A DNA stretch of 64,000 nt, from NCBI RefSeq assembly GCF_015291745.1, contig NZ_CP030059.1, positions 4,429,501-4,493,500 of the forward strand. The letters are read 5' to 3'. The position numbers and the translations under genes were made by a program. The DNA is from Bradyrhizobium sp. CCBAU 53351. Its GTDB lineage: Bacteria; Pseudomonadota; Alphaproteobacteria; Rhizobiales; Xanthobacteraceae. Positions 8,118 through 16,189 of this stretch are shown here, one piece after another. The notes under the pieces were generated by a model. That model ran no database searches, was not told the origin of the DNA, and was given only the letters and a program-made list of their open reading frames with translations. How positions within the stretch are numbered: position 1 is the stretch's first letter; each line of letters starts with the position of its first letter.

Positions 8118-8900
8118 TCAAACAGCCGTCGCCCCGCCATCTACAGCCAGTATCTGGCCCGTGATGTGCCTGCCCGCCTCGGATGCGAACAGAGCAACGG
8201 CGCCCTTCAGATCCTCGTCACCGCCCAACCGCCCCAATGGAGTGTCCTGCAGCACTCTGTCCCCAATTTGCTTGAGGACGCCGTTCGACATCTTGGACGG
8301 GAAGAACCCTGGCGCGATGGCGTTGACCGTGATGCCTCGCGGTCCCCATTCCGCGGCCAACGCCCGAGTGAAGTTGACTACCGCTCCCTTGCTGGTGTTG
8401 TACGCTATCGTCTGGTGGGTACCGGGCGGGTTTCCGATCAGGCCGGCAATGGATGCCATGTTGATTATGCGGCCGCGGTTCCGCGGTATCATGGAGCGCT
8501 TGCCGATCTTCTGGGTCAGAAGGAAAAGCCCGCGCACATTGAGATTAAAGACCTTGTCCCACGCCTCGATGGGATGATCCTCAGCGGGGGCGCCCCAGCT
8601 CGCGCCCGCGTTGTTCACCAATATGTCCACGTGTCCAAGTTTCTCGATCGCCTTGTCGGCTAGTGCCTCGATATCGCTGTCCCTCGATGCGTCGGCAGCA
8701 ACCCACTCCACCGAGATACCTCTCTTAGCAAGCAGGTCACTCGTCGCCGAAAGTTCCTCCGAACTCCGAGCCGATAGCACTATTTGGGCTCCAAGATCGC
8801 CTAGTACCTCGGCAACCTGCAGCCCAAGTCCCCGCGAGCCGCCCGTCACCAATGCGGTCCTGCCCTTGAGATCGAACAGCTTGCCGACTTCCTCTTTCAT
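8118..8900 (-). CDS. SDR-family oxidoreductase, FabG/3-hydroxyacyl dehydrogenase-like
   Basis: The 260-residue protein has the length and motifs of classical SDRs: TGGSRGLG (19-26), NNAG near 96, catalytic Ser in NMASIAG, YNTSK, and a C-terminal GQILAVDGG typical of FabG-like enzymes. It probably oxidises or reduces a 3-hydroxyacyl or related intermediate with NAD(P). It overlaps the phosphotransferase gene by 4 bp, and the second SDR follows. A pair of SDRs beside a crotonase and an acyl-CoA ligase fits a beta-oxidation-like route. Confidence 0.87.
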   Translation of the reverse strand: MKEEVGKLFDLKGRTALVTGGSRGLGLQVAEVLGDLGAQIVLSARSSEELSATSDLLAKRGISVEWVAADASRDSDIEALADKAIEKLGHVDILVNNAGASWGAPAEDHPIEAWDKVFNLNVRGLFLLTQKIGKRSMIPRNRGRIINMASIAGLIGNPPGTHQTIAYNTSKGAVVNFTRALAAEWGPRGITVNAIAPGFFPSKMSNGVLKQIGDRVLQDTPLGRLGGDEDLKGAVALFASEAGRHITGQILAVDGGATAV

Positions 8901-9943
8901 GCCGCTCCCCTTCCGCTTTCGTCACACGCCACCCGCCATCCGAGTTCGGCGACTCTCGGCGGCAGTTTTCCCCTTTCCTTGGCCTTGGGACTCGATGCCG
9001 TTCCTTGTTCGACCCGGTGTGCTATGCCCTGCAAAATTGCGGCAAGGCGGAAGTAACCGAATGCCAGGTAGAACCTCCAGTGATCGTCAACGGAGAAGCC
9101 GGTTCGCTCGAGATATCTGGCGAGGTACGCAGGTTCGGTGGGGATCCCAAGGCCGGGTAGATCGGCCTCCGCAAGTCCGAGAAGGCCGTCCGGCGGGTTT
9201 CGCCAACTCATCATGTGGTAGCCGAAGTCGATCAGCGGGTGACCTAACGTCGACAACTCCCAATCTAGCACCGCCAACGCCTCCGGCTTCGTTGGATGGA
9301 AGACGATGTTGTCGATCCGGTAGTCTCCATGCACGATGCAGGTCTGATCCGACTGCGGCGCATTTGCGGGTAACCACTCGATCAACCGCTCCATCGCGGT
9401 GATCGTGCCTCTTTCGGATGCACGGTATTGCTTCGTCCAGCGTCCGATCTGCCGCTCGAAGAAGTTTCCAGGCCGACCAAAGTCGTCCAAACCCAAAGCC
9501 TGATAGTTCAACGAATGTAGATTCGCGACGACACGGTTCATCTCGTCGTAGATCGCAGCCCGTTCGCCCGTACCAGCCTCTGGAAGCGTCTGATCCCAGA
9601 ATATTCGTCCCTCGACATACTCCATGACGTAGAACGAGCGGCCGATGACCTCCTCGTCCTCGCATAGATGGTACATCTTCGCTACCGGCACATCGCTGTG
9701 AGCCAGAGCGGATTGCACGCGAAACTCTCGTTCGATCGCATGGGCGGACGGCAGTAGGCTGACTTTCGGGCCTGGCTTGGTCCGCATGGCGAAGACCCTC
9801 GAACGCGTCTTCAACCGGTAGGTCGGATTCGACTGACCGCCGGCGAACTTTTCGATCTCGACGGCGCCTTGAAAGCCGTCGATCCGAGTTTTCAGATAGT
9901 CGGCCAACGCCCCGGCATCGACGGGGCGAATTGCGCTGGACAT
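8897..9943 (-). CDS. Phosphotransferase family protein (APH/ACAD10-like kinase fold)
   Basis: The protein has 348 residues and the aminoglycoside-phosphotransferase fold. Brenner-type catalytic motif HGDYRIDN and the metal-binding DWELSTLG are both intact, as is the N-terminal GGQSNPTYRL loop. Bacterial members next to acyl-CoA genes resemble the kinase domain of ACAD10/11, where a 4-hydroxyacyl-CoA is phosphorylated before rearrangement. That role would fit here with two SDRs and a crotonase but is inference. Antibiotic resistance is unlikely in this context. It lies 18 bp after the crotonase gene. Confidence 0.85.
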   Translation of the reverse strand: MSSAIRPVDAGALADYLKTRIDGFQGAVEIEKFAGGQSNPTYRLKTRSRVFAMRTKPGPKVSLLPSAHAIEREFRVQSALAHSDVPVAKMYHLCEDEEVIGRSFYVMEYVEGRIFWDQTLPEAGTGERAAIYDEMNRVVANLHSLNYQALGLDDFGRPGNFFERQIGRWTKQYRASERGTITAMERLIEWLPANAPQSDQTCIVHGDYRIDNIVFHPTKPEALAVLDWELSTLGHPLIDFGYHMMSWRNPPDGLLGLAEADLPGLGIPTEPAYLARYLERTGFSVDDHWRFYLAFGYFRLAAILQGIAHRVEQGTASSPKAKERGKLPPRVAELGWRVACDESGRGAA

Positions 9944-9961
9944 CGACGAGCTCCCAGAGGC

Positions 9962-10858
9962 CTAGTTGCGGCCATCCATCTCGTTGATCAGCTTCCGCGC
10001 CTCATCGCGTTCCGGAATCGGGCGTCCGCTGTCTCGCCATTCGATGGCCGCCTTGAAGCCATGCTTCTGCGAGTACCGCCTGAACCACAAGCCCTCCGGA
10101 TTGTGACGCGTGATGCCGTCGAACAGGGTCGCAAGCGACTGTGTTTGCTCAAGACCCATGGTCAGCATGACTTGGTTGACGACCATCTTGTGCATGGCGA
10201 GATGGCTCTTCGGAACGCCAGCGATCCGGTCGGCAAGTTTTCGTGTCGCCGCCTCGAGCTGCTCCACTGGAACACAGACGTTCGCCAATCCCCAGTCCGC
10301 CGCCTTGCGGCCGTCGATCATGTTCCCGGTGAACATCATCTCCTTGGCGCGCGTGGGGCCGAGCTTAAAGGTCCACATCGCGGTAGTGGGGCAGCCCCAC
10401 ACGCGCGTAGGCATGTAGCCGATCCGGGCGTCCTCGGCGATCACCATCAAGTCGCAACACAGCGCGATGTCGCTGCCGCCTGCGACCGCGGCGCCGTGAA
10501 TCTTGGCGATGGTCGGTTTGGAGCACTTCCACAAGCTCATGAAGTGTTCGGTATTTTTCTTCATGTACGCGTAGTCGACCATCGGATCCCAAGGCTCACT
10601 TTCCTGCTGGCAGGGGTGCTCGATCTCGCTTTCAGCGTAGGCGACCAGATCATATCCGCCGCAAAATCCCTTGCCTGCGCCTTCGATGACGATGACGTGC
10701 ACGTCGTCGTTCTTCTCCGCCCACTCGATGGCGGACCGGATTTCTCCGGGCATCGCATCGTCGATGGCGTTGAACCGACCAGGGCGGTCGAGGACGAGAC
10801 GGGCGATATTCGGCGCTTCCTCGCGGACCGCGATGCTGAGAGTCGAGAAATTCGGCAT
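9962..10858 (-). CDS. Crotonase-superfamily protein (enoyl-CoA hydratase/isomerase-like)
   Basis: This 298-residue crotonase is the first gene of a minus-strand operon under two strong TetR operators. The CoA/oxyanion segments KGFCGGYDL and [12 protein letters not shown] are clear. The two glutamates that hydrate enoyl-CoA in classical enzymes are not where expected: the first position reads Asp in GGSDIAL, and the usual QPE segment is replaced by YMPTR. It may be an isomerase, hydrolase or lyase rather than a hydratase. It is about 40 residues longer than the minimal family member. Confidence 0.85.
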   Translation of the reverse strand: MPNFSTLSIAVREEAPNIARLVLDRPGRFNAIDDAMPGEIRSAIEWAEKNDDVHVIVIEGAGKGFCGGYDLVAYAESEIEHPCQQESEPWDPMVDYAYMKKNTEHFMSLWKCSKPTIAKIHGAAVAGGSDIALCCDLMVIAEDARIGYMPTRVWGCPTTAMWTFKLGPTRAKEMMFTGNMIDGRKAADWGLANVCVPVEQLEAATRKLADRIAGVPKSHLAMHKMVVNQVMLTMGLEQTQSLATLFDGITRHNPEGLWFRRYSQKHGFKAAIEWRDSGRPIPERDEARKLINEMDGRN

Positions 10859-10878
10859 GGTGACCTCCCGGGTATATA

Positions 10879-10929
10879 ACAGTCAGCATTGACTGTAACA
10901 GCTTTTATGATACAGTCAACGCTGACTGT
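10879..10929. promoter_or_regulatory. Paired TetR operators
   Basis: Two copies of the same palindrome occur here. ACAGTCA-GCAT-TGACTGT is at 10879-10896 and ACAGTCA-ACGC-TGACTGT at 10912-10929. Each has perfect 7-base arms and a 4-base centre. The centres are 33 bp apart, about three helical turns. They fill the 84-bp gap between the crotonase operon and the divergent TetR gene, so the TetR protein very probably represses both directions from here. Confidence 0.85.
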
Positions 10930-10942
10930 TTAGGAATGCGCC

Positions 10943-11548
10943 ATGCCAAGAATTGCGAAAAACGGTATCCCGGACGGAACGGTCGAGACTACGCGATCGC
11001 GGATACTGAACGCTGCCGTCGAAAGCTTGATCGAAGTCGGAGTCGCCGGCACGACGACCCTTGCCGTTCAGCACCGAGCGGAAGTCAGCCGTGGCGCGCT
11101 TCTCCATCACTTTCCTACGCATGCAGCGCTGTTGGCCGCGAGCGTCGCCGAACTGGTAAGCCGGAACGAAAAAGCTGTCTCGCAGGGACGTGCCGGCGCG
11201 GGGCCGGCAGACACTCTGGTCTCCGCGGTCGAAGCGCTTGCCTTCGCTGCACGTCAACCGGCCTATCTCGCCGAACTCGAACTCTGGGCTGTGGCCCGCA
11301 CCGATGCCGCCTTGAAACAGGCATTGACCGCGGCCGAGCGCGGTGCGCGGCGCGATCTTGAACGGGTCTACGTCCAGCTGTTCGGCGAGTGGACGGATTC
11401 CGAAGCCTACGACGACGTCGTAGCGCTGACACTCCACTTCATTAGGGGGCTCGCGATCTCCGAGAACCTTCGAAGTTCTCCGGGACGACGAGAGCGACTT
11501 GTCACTATCTGGGCAGACGCGATGCGAACACTGCTCGAGGCGAAATAG
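10943..11548 (+). CDS. TetR-family transcriptional regulator
   Basis: The 201-residue protein has a TetR-type helix-turn-helix in its first 65 residues (RSRILNAAVESL, then VSRGALLHHFPTHAAL) and a helical ligand-binding domain. It is divergent from the crotonase operon and lies 38 bp upstream of the acyl-CoA ligase gene, which it probably co-expresses. The paired palindromes just upstream are its likely operators. The ligand is probably an acyl-CoA made by the neighbouring ligase, by analogy with FadR/PaaR-type TetR proteins. That is inference. Confidence 0.92.
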   Translation: MPRIAKNGIPDGTVETTRSRILNAAVESLIEVGVAGTTTLAVQHRAEVSRGALLHHFPTHAALLAASVAELVSRNEKAVSQGRAGAGPADTLVSAVEALAFAARQPAYLAELELWAVARTDAALKQALTAAERGARRDLERVYVQLFGEWTDSEAYDDVVALTLHFIRGLAISENLRSSPGRRERLVTIWADAMRTLLEAK

Positions 11549-11586
11549 AAGATACGGCAGAAATCAAGAACCCGAGGGAGGATAGA

Positions 11587-13212
11587 ATGGGTACGACGAA
11601 GCTTCTGGAATCCTATTGGCCGGCGGACACAACGCGCGCCATTATCGACGCCAGCATTGGGACGACACTCGCCAAGACGGCAGCCGAAGTTCCCAATCGT
11701 GTCGCGTTGATCGAGGTCGTGCCGGCATCCGTACCCTCGCCTGTTAATGCCTCAAGAACCGACCGGCACTGGACGTACTCCCAATTGCAGGACGACGCGA
11801 GCCGCTGCGCGAGCTGGCTACTCGCAAAGTTCAAAACGGGCGACCGCATCTGCGTCTGGGCGCCCAACGTCCCCGAATGGGTAATCCTGCAGTACGGCGC
11901 CGCACTCGCCGGCGTGATCCTTGTGACGGCTAATCCGGCCTTCAAGCCTAGCGAACTGGAGTTAGTGCTGCGTCAGTCCAAGTCTTCCGCCCTCTTCCAT
12001 CTGTCGAGCTTCCGCGGTGTCGATACCGGTGCGGTCGCCCATGAAATGGAGAAGCTCGGTCTCAAGTGCTACGCTTTCGAGGGGTGGCTCGACGAGATTC
12101 GGAGCACGCCGACATCGACACTGCCGACGATCGCCCCGGGTCATGCCGCTCAGATCCAGTACACTTCCGGAACGACAGGCCGTCCCAAGGGCGCCCTGCT
12201 CCATCACCGCGGCCTGGTGACGAACGCAAGCTACGTTGCGGCCAGGGCCGGACTGGAAAACAGCGTGCTGCTCAGCCCGATGCCGCTCTTTCACACGGCG
12301 GGGTCTGTGATGAGCGTTCTCGGCTCCATGACCTCGCGCGCCACGCTTGTGCTGCCGCTGTTCTTCGATCCGCCCACGGTCCTTCAGGCCATCGAAGCTA
12401 CAAGAGCCGAGATCATGTTCGGTGTTCCCACGATGCTGCTCGCTCTGATCGACGCTATGAAGACGGCACCACGCGACCTTTCGTCGTTGCGCCTCGCATT
12501 GTCCGGTGGCGCTCCGGTCTCTCCGGAGATACACCGGCGGGTGAAGGACGCTCTTGGCCTTCCTGTAGTCACGGTCTTCGGCCAAACCGAGCTCAGCCCC
12601 ATTATCGCGCAGACGAGTGTCGAAGACCCTAAGACAGAGCTTGTGCACACTGTCGGAAAACCGCTCTGGAATGTCGAAGTACGGATTGCAGATCCGATTG
12701 ATCTGCGCGTGCGACCGATCGGCGTGGAAGGCGAGATTCAGGCTCGAGGCTATCAGACAATGATCGGCTATTTCGACGCTGCAGAAGACACGCGCCAAGC
12801 CATCACGACGGACGGGTGGCTACGAACGGGCGACCTTGGAACGCTCGATGAGCGTGGGTACCTGCGCGTTACCGGCCGGCTGAAGGACATGATCATCCGC
12901 GGCGGAGAGAACATCTATCCCGTCGAGGTCGAAGCCTGCCTTCTGAAGCATCCTGACGTGGCAGATGTTGCCGTGTTCGGGGCACCAGATGAAAAGTGGG
13001 GAGAAGTCGTAGCGGCCGTCGTCCGCTTGTCACCAAACGCGTCCGGCCGCGCGGAGAAGCTGATCGAGCACTGCCGTGGGGCAATGGCGCACCACAAATC
13101 GCCGACGCTCTGGTTCGCCTGCAACCAGTTTCCGCTGACTGCGTCCGGCAAAGTCCAGAAATTCAGACTCCGAGAGGCTTTGGCTGCCGGGGCGCTCGAC
13201 AAACTGGATTAG
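11587..13212 (+). CDS. Acyl-CoA synthetase (AMP-binding, ANL superfamily)
   Basis: This 541-residue ligase activates a carboxylic acid to its CoA thioester through an acyl-adenylate. The P-loop YTSGTTGRPKG is at about 191-201, FGQTE follows in the middle, and the hinge TGDLG with GRLKDMIIRGGENIYP leads to the C-terminal domain. The adenylation lysine is Lys522 in TASGK. A GGGAGG ribosome-binding site precedes the ATG. It follows the TetR gene on the plus strand, and its 3' end lies 10 bp from the convergent unknown gene. It probably supplies the CoA ester for the divergent crotonase/SDR operon. Chain length or aromatic preference cannot be read. Confidence 0.93.
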   Translation: MGTTKLLESYWPADTTRAIIDASIGTTLAKTAAEVPNRVALIEVVPASVPSPVNASRTDRHWTYSQLQDDASRCASWLLAKFKTGDRICVWAPNVPEWVILQYGAALAGVILVTANPAFKPSELELVLRQSKSSALFHLSSFRGVDTGAVAHEMEKLGLKCYAFEGWLDEIRSTPTSTLPTIAPGHAAQIQYTSGTTGRPKGALLHHRGLVTNASYVAARAGLENSVLLSPMPLFHTAGSVMSVLGSMTSRATLVLPLFFDPPTVLQAIEATRAEIMFGVPTMLLALIDAMKTAPRDLSSLRLALSGGAPVSPEIHRRVKDALGLPVVTVFGQTELSPIIAQTSVEDPKTELVHTVGKPLWNVEVRIADPIDLRVRPIGVEGEIQARGYQTMIGYFDAAEDTRQAITTDGWLRTGDLGTLDERGYLRVTGRLKDMIIRGGENIYPVEVEACLLKHPDVADVAVFGAPDEKWGEVVAAVVRLSPNASGRAEKLIEHCRGAMAHHKSPTLWFACNQFPLTASGKVQKFRLREALAAGALDKLD

Positions 13213-13222
13213 CGAACGACAC

Positions 13223-14275
13223 TTAGCAGAAGCGCCACGCCCAGTAGGCGTCGCCCCGATCCCGTCGCTCGGTGATGTCGATTCTCATGAAACGGTCGTG
13301 CGCCAATGCGGCGCCGACCCAGAGTTCGTTCCAGGCGTCGAACACCGCGGGCGACAGACTCTCCCGTTCCGACATCAGACGCCACGAAGTCTGACGGACG
13401 ATGAAGGCGTTTCCGTCCTGGCTCAGTTCGGCATCGTCGCCCTGCCCGCGCGCGATCCGGACGAACGCCTTCGCAAATCCGGCCGCGCCCGGCTCAACGC
13501 CGCCGAGGTGGGTGGCGACTTGGTCGAACGTGTGCATACCGATCAGCCTGGCCGCTGCACCCGCCAGATGTCCGCCCTCGTCCGGCCCCAGAGCGGCAAT
13601 GGTCTCCGGGACGATCGAGGTGATGTACTCCATCGAGTAGTTGCGCAGCACCTTGAGCAGGCGATCTTCGGGCCAAGTGTTTTCGGGAAGCTTGGGAGCG
13701 CGCTCGGGATCGAAGGCCGGGCAACGCTCTCCGGGGGAGAACTGTAGCCGCTCCTCTGGAGCCAGATCGCGGTCCCACTCCTTGTAATATCCCTCGAGAC
13801 CGGGCTGCCCGTCGACGGTCTGCCCGGTGCATACGAAGCCCAATCTGGGATTGCCGAGAACGACGCCGTTATTGGCGTGCCATCCTCGCAGCATCGCGCG
13901 CGATACGTCGGAAGGAATGCCGCAGATCGCTGTCCCCGACCAGATCCACCGCGGGGGAGGATACCGGACCCATGCCTTCTTGTCGCTTTCGTAGATGTAT
14001 TCGACCTTAACGCCGCCTACCTGATTGGACAGGTAGTGATACTGCGCGCAGGCCACGGCGTTCGGCAGACCATCGAGTCCAAGCTTTTTCAAACCGGGAA
14101 GGAACCGGGCCAGTTGCTGGCGGCGAAAGGTGCGGAACACGATTTCTGCGGCTCGCTGCGGCCCGGCTTGCGACGACACTTTGAGAATGAGCCCGGTCAG
14201 GTAGGAGTGATAGATCAGGTCTATCGCCCGATACGCCGCGACGTCAGCACTGGCTTCGTGACTTTTCGTCTTCAC
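13223..14275 (-). CDS. Protein of unknown function, 350 residues
   Basis: I do not recognise this family. The GTG at 14275 overlaps the TGA stop of the TetR gene (GTGA) and follows GGAGG by 7 bases, so translation is coupled to the regulator. The open frame extends 32 codons further upstream, but only within the TetR gene. The protein looks soluble, with no signal peptide or membrane segment. It is rich in Trp and Tyr and has scattered Cys (in ACAQY, AICGIP, FVCTG and ERCPAF) that could bind a metal or be catalytic. The TetR context and the CoA-transferase operon opposite suggest a role in acyl-CoA or aromatic catabolism. An amidohydrolase-like or ligand-sensing role is possible but unsupported. 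Confidence 0.8.
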   Translation of the reverse strand: MKTKSHEASADVAAYRAIDLIYHSYLTGLILKVSSQAGPQRAAEIVFRTFRRQQLARFLPGLKKLGLDGLPNAVACAQYHYLSNQVGGVKVEYIYESDKKAWVRYPPPRWIWSGTAICGIPSDVSRAMLRGWHANNGVVLGNPRLGFVCTGQTVDGQPGLEGYYKEWDRDLAPEERLQFSPGERCPAFDPERAPKLPENTWPEDRLLKVLRNYSMEYITSIVPETIAALGPDEGGHLAGAAARLIGMHTFDQVATHLGGVEPGAAGFAKAFVRIARGQGDDAELSQDGNAFIVRQTSWRLMSERESLSPAVFDAWNELWVGAALAHDRFMRIDITERRDRGDAYWAWRFC

Positions 14276-14913
14276 TTTTTTGCCTCCAGGCCGGCCGTGA
14301 CGAAATCCGCGATCGATTGAGCCAACTTCTTCTTGTTTGCCTGCGTTTCGCCGTCGCGCGGCTGATACCAACGAGACGTCCAGTTCAAGGCGCCGAGCAG
14401 CGGCTTGGCAGCGAGCTTCGCGTCGACGCTGCGGAAATCTCCTGAAGCGACGCCTTCCTTGATGACGCGAATATATAAATTCTCATTGGTCTCCCGCAGC
14501 GCGGCCACTTCCGCGAGTTCCGCTCGTTCGCTCTCGTTGGTGCGCTCGAGCAGGTGCATTTCCAGGCCCTGCGCGATCACCCGAAGGTAGGGAAGATGAT
14601 CGATGACCAGCAGCGTGTGCGCGAGAGCCATGCCGTGAAGGCGCTGACGCGGGGCGACTTGCAGTTCGAAGGACGGGCGGATCGCTGCGTTGGTCAGCTC
14701 CATCCCACGGCGATGGACCGCAAAAAACAACTCGGATTTGCTGCGATAGTAGTAATAAATCGCTCCCTTGGTCGAGCCGATCTCATCGCTCACCCGGTCA
14801 AGCGAGGTCGCGGCGAATCCCTGCCTCATGAACGCGCGCGCGGCTGCGTCAAGAAGTTCGACGCGCCGGTCTACCAGCGGTTCTCCAGCTTCGACCTTGC
14901 CCATCTTGCTCAA
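14272..14913 (-). CDS. TetR-family transcriptional regulator
   Basis: The 213-residue protein has a classical TetR helix-turn-helix (ATSLDRVSDEIGSTKGAIYY, about 35-55) followed by a helical sensor domain. It is divergent from the CoA-transferase gene at 14995, and two 18-bp direct repeats lie between them. The downstream 350-residue gene overlaps its stop codon. The arrangement suggests a repressor of the 15.0-20.4 kb operon that responds to an acyl-CoA or acid from that pathway. Confidence 0.92.
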   Translation of the reverse strand: MSKMGKVEAGEPLVDRRVELLDAAARAFMRQGFAATSLDRVSDEIGSTKGAIYYYYRSKSELFFAVHRRGMELTNAAIRPSFELQVAPRQRLHGMALAHTLLVIDHLPYLRVIAQGLEMHLLERTNESERAELAEVAALRETNENLYIRVIKEGVASGDFRSVDAKLAAKPLLGALNWTSRWYQPRDGETQANKKKLAQSIADFVTAGLEAKK

Positions 14914-14946
14914 CGATCTGCTCCCCTTGAACGATGTTGACAGTCA

Positions 14947-14986
14947 AACATACTACTCGGTATCCTGCAACATACTACTCGGTATC
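14947..14986. promoter_or_regulatory. Two 18-bp direct repeats, probable TetR operators
   Basis: AACATACTACTCGGTATC occurs identically at 14947-14964 and 14969-14986, with starts 22 bp apart (two helical turns). Each copy contains an imperfect dyad (ATAC...GTAT). The second copy ends 8 bp before the start of the CoA-transferase gene, so a bound repressor would block initiation. These are the likely targets of the TetR encoded at 14272-14913. Confidence 0.75.
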
Positions 14987-14994
14987 TAGGGAGG

Positions 14995-16172
14995 ATGCCG
15001 CCGATGCTGGACGACTACGCCGGCGTACGCGTGCTTGACGTCAGTCAGGGCTTTGCCGGCCCCTATTGCGGCGCGATCCTCGCGCGCGGCGGCGCGTCGG
15101 TAATCAAGGTCGAACCTCCGTCTGGCGACTGGGCGCGCGCGATCGGGGGCTCCGTCGATGGACACACGGCTTTCAGCCTGGTCCCAAATATCGGCAAACG
15201 CGCCGTTTGCATCGACGGGACCAAGGAGCAAGGCCGCGCCCTGCTGACCAAGCTCGCCAAGGGCGCCGACATCGTCATCCAAAACTTCAGGCCGGGTGTC
15301 GTCGAACGTCTTCAGATCGCCGACCACCAATTGCGACCCGAAAATCCGGATCTCATCTACGTCTCGATCCTCGGCTTCGGCGCCGGCCCCTACGAAAAGC
15401 GACCGGCCACAGACACCATCATTCAAGGCTTCACTGGAATGATGGAAATGAATCGGGACGCTCAAGGCACACCACGACGCATCGGAATGTTGGCGGTCGA
15501 CACGGCCGCCGGCGTCTATGCAGCACAACAGGTAGGCGCGGCCCTCTATCGCCGGCTCACTAAGCGAGGCGGGCAGCACGTCAAGATATCGCTGGTCGAG
15601 GTCGCAGCCGCCTTTCAAGCGATGCCGATCGTCGACGATGCGTTGCGTCGGCGCGGCCAGCCAAATGTGCCCTTGAGTGTTCCGATCGGAACTTTCGCGA
15701 CTTCGGACGGGCACATCAATCTTTCCTGCGTTTCAAACGCGATGTTCCAAGGCATCTGCACGGCCCTCGGTAAGGCCGATTGGATTTTGGACCCAAGATT
15801 CGCAACGGAATCCAGTCGCCTCGATCATGCAGGCGAGATCACCATGGAGGTCGCGCGCATCCTCCGTACCAAGCCCAGCAAATACTGGATCGGGGCGTTC
15901 GAACGGCAAGACGTACTGTGCGGTCCAGTGCAGGGTTACAGAGAGTTCCTCGACGATCCGCACGTCCGCGGATCGGGGCTGCAGGCGACCTGCAAGGCGG
16001 CGCATTCGAAGGATTGCCCCTTACGCTGCTTCCCGGAAGCTCGGCCGTAGGCACCCGCCTGCGCGCTCCGCCCCGACTGGGCGAGCACACAGTGGAGGTG
16101 CTCGCAGAACACGGCTATTCGCAATTCGAAATTGAGCGCTTCGTCGCGGACCGGACGATCGTACAAGCTTAA
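14995..16172 (+). pseudogene. CaiB/BaiF-family CoA-transferase, frameshifted near the 3' end
   Basis: The first 351 codons (14995-16050) encode a typical class III CoA-transferase: VLDVSQGFAGPYCGAILARGG near the N-terminus, NFRPGVVERL near 97-106, catalytic Asp169 in MLAVDTAAG. The frame then reads into unrelated residues and stops at 16050. The family C-terminus (PPRLGEHTVEVLAEHGYSQF and on to a stop at 16170-16172) continues in another frame, with the switch between about 15985 and 16020. Either the gene has a real frameshift that alters the last 60 residues or there is a base error. The protein would otherwise be close to 391 residues. The binding-protein gene follows 17 bp after the restored stop. 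Confidence 0.75.
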
Positions 16173-16189
16173 AACGAAGGGAGAAGGCA

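Noticed and set aside
8897..9943. Aminoglycoside resistance gene
   Set aside because: The fold is shared with aminoglycoside phosphotransferases, but the operon is purely acyl-CoA related and the wording is closer to ACAD10/11-like kinases.
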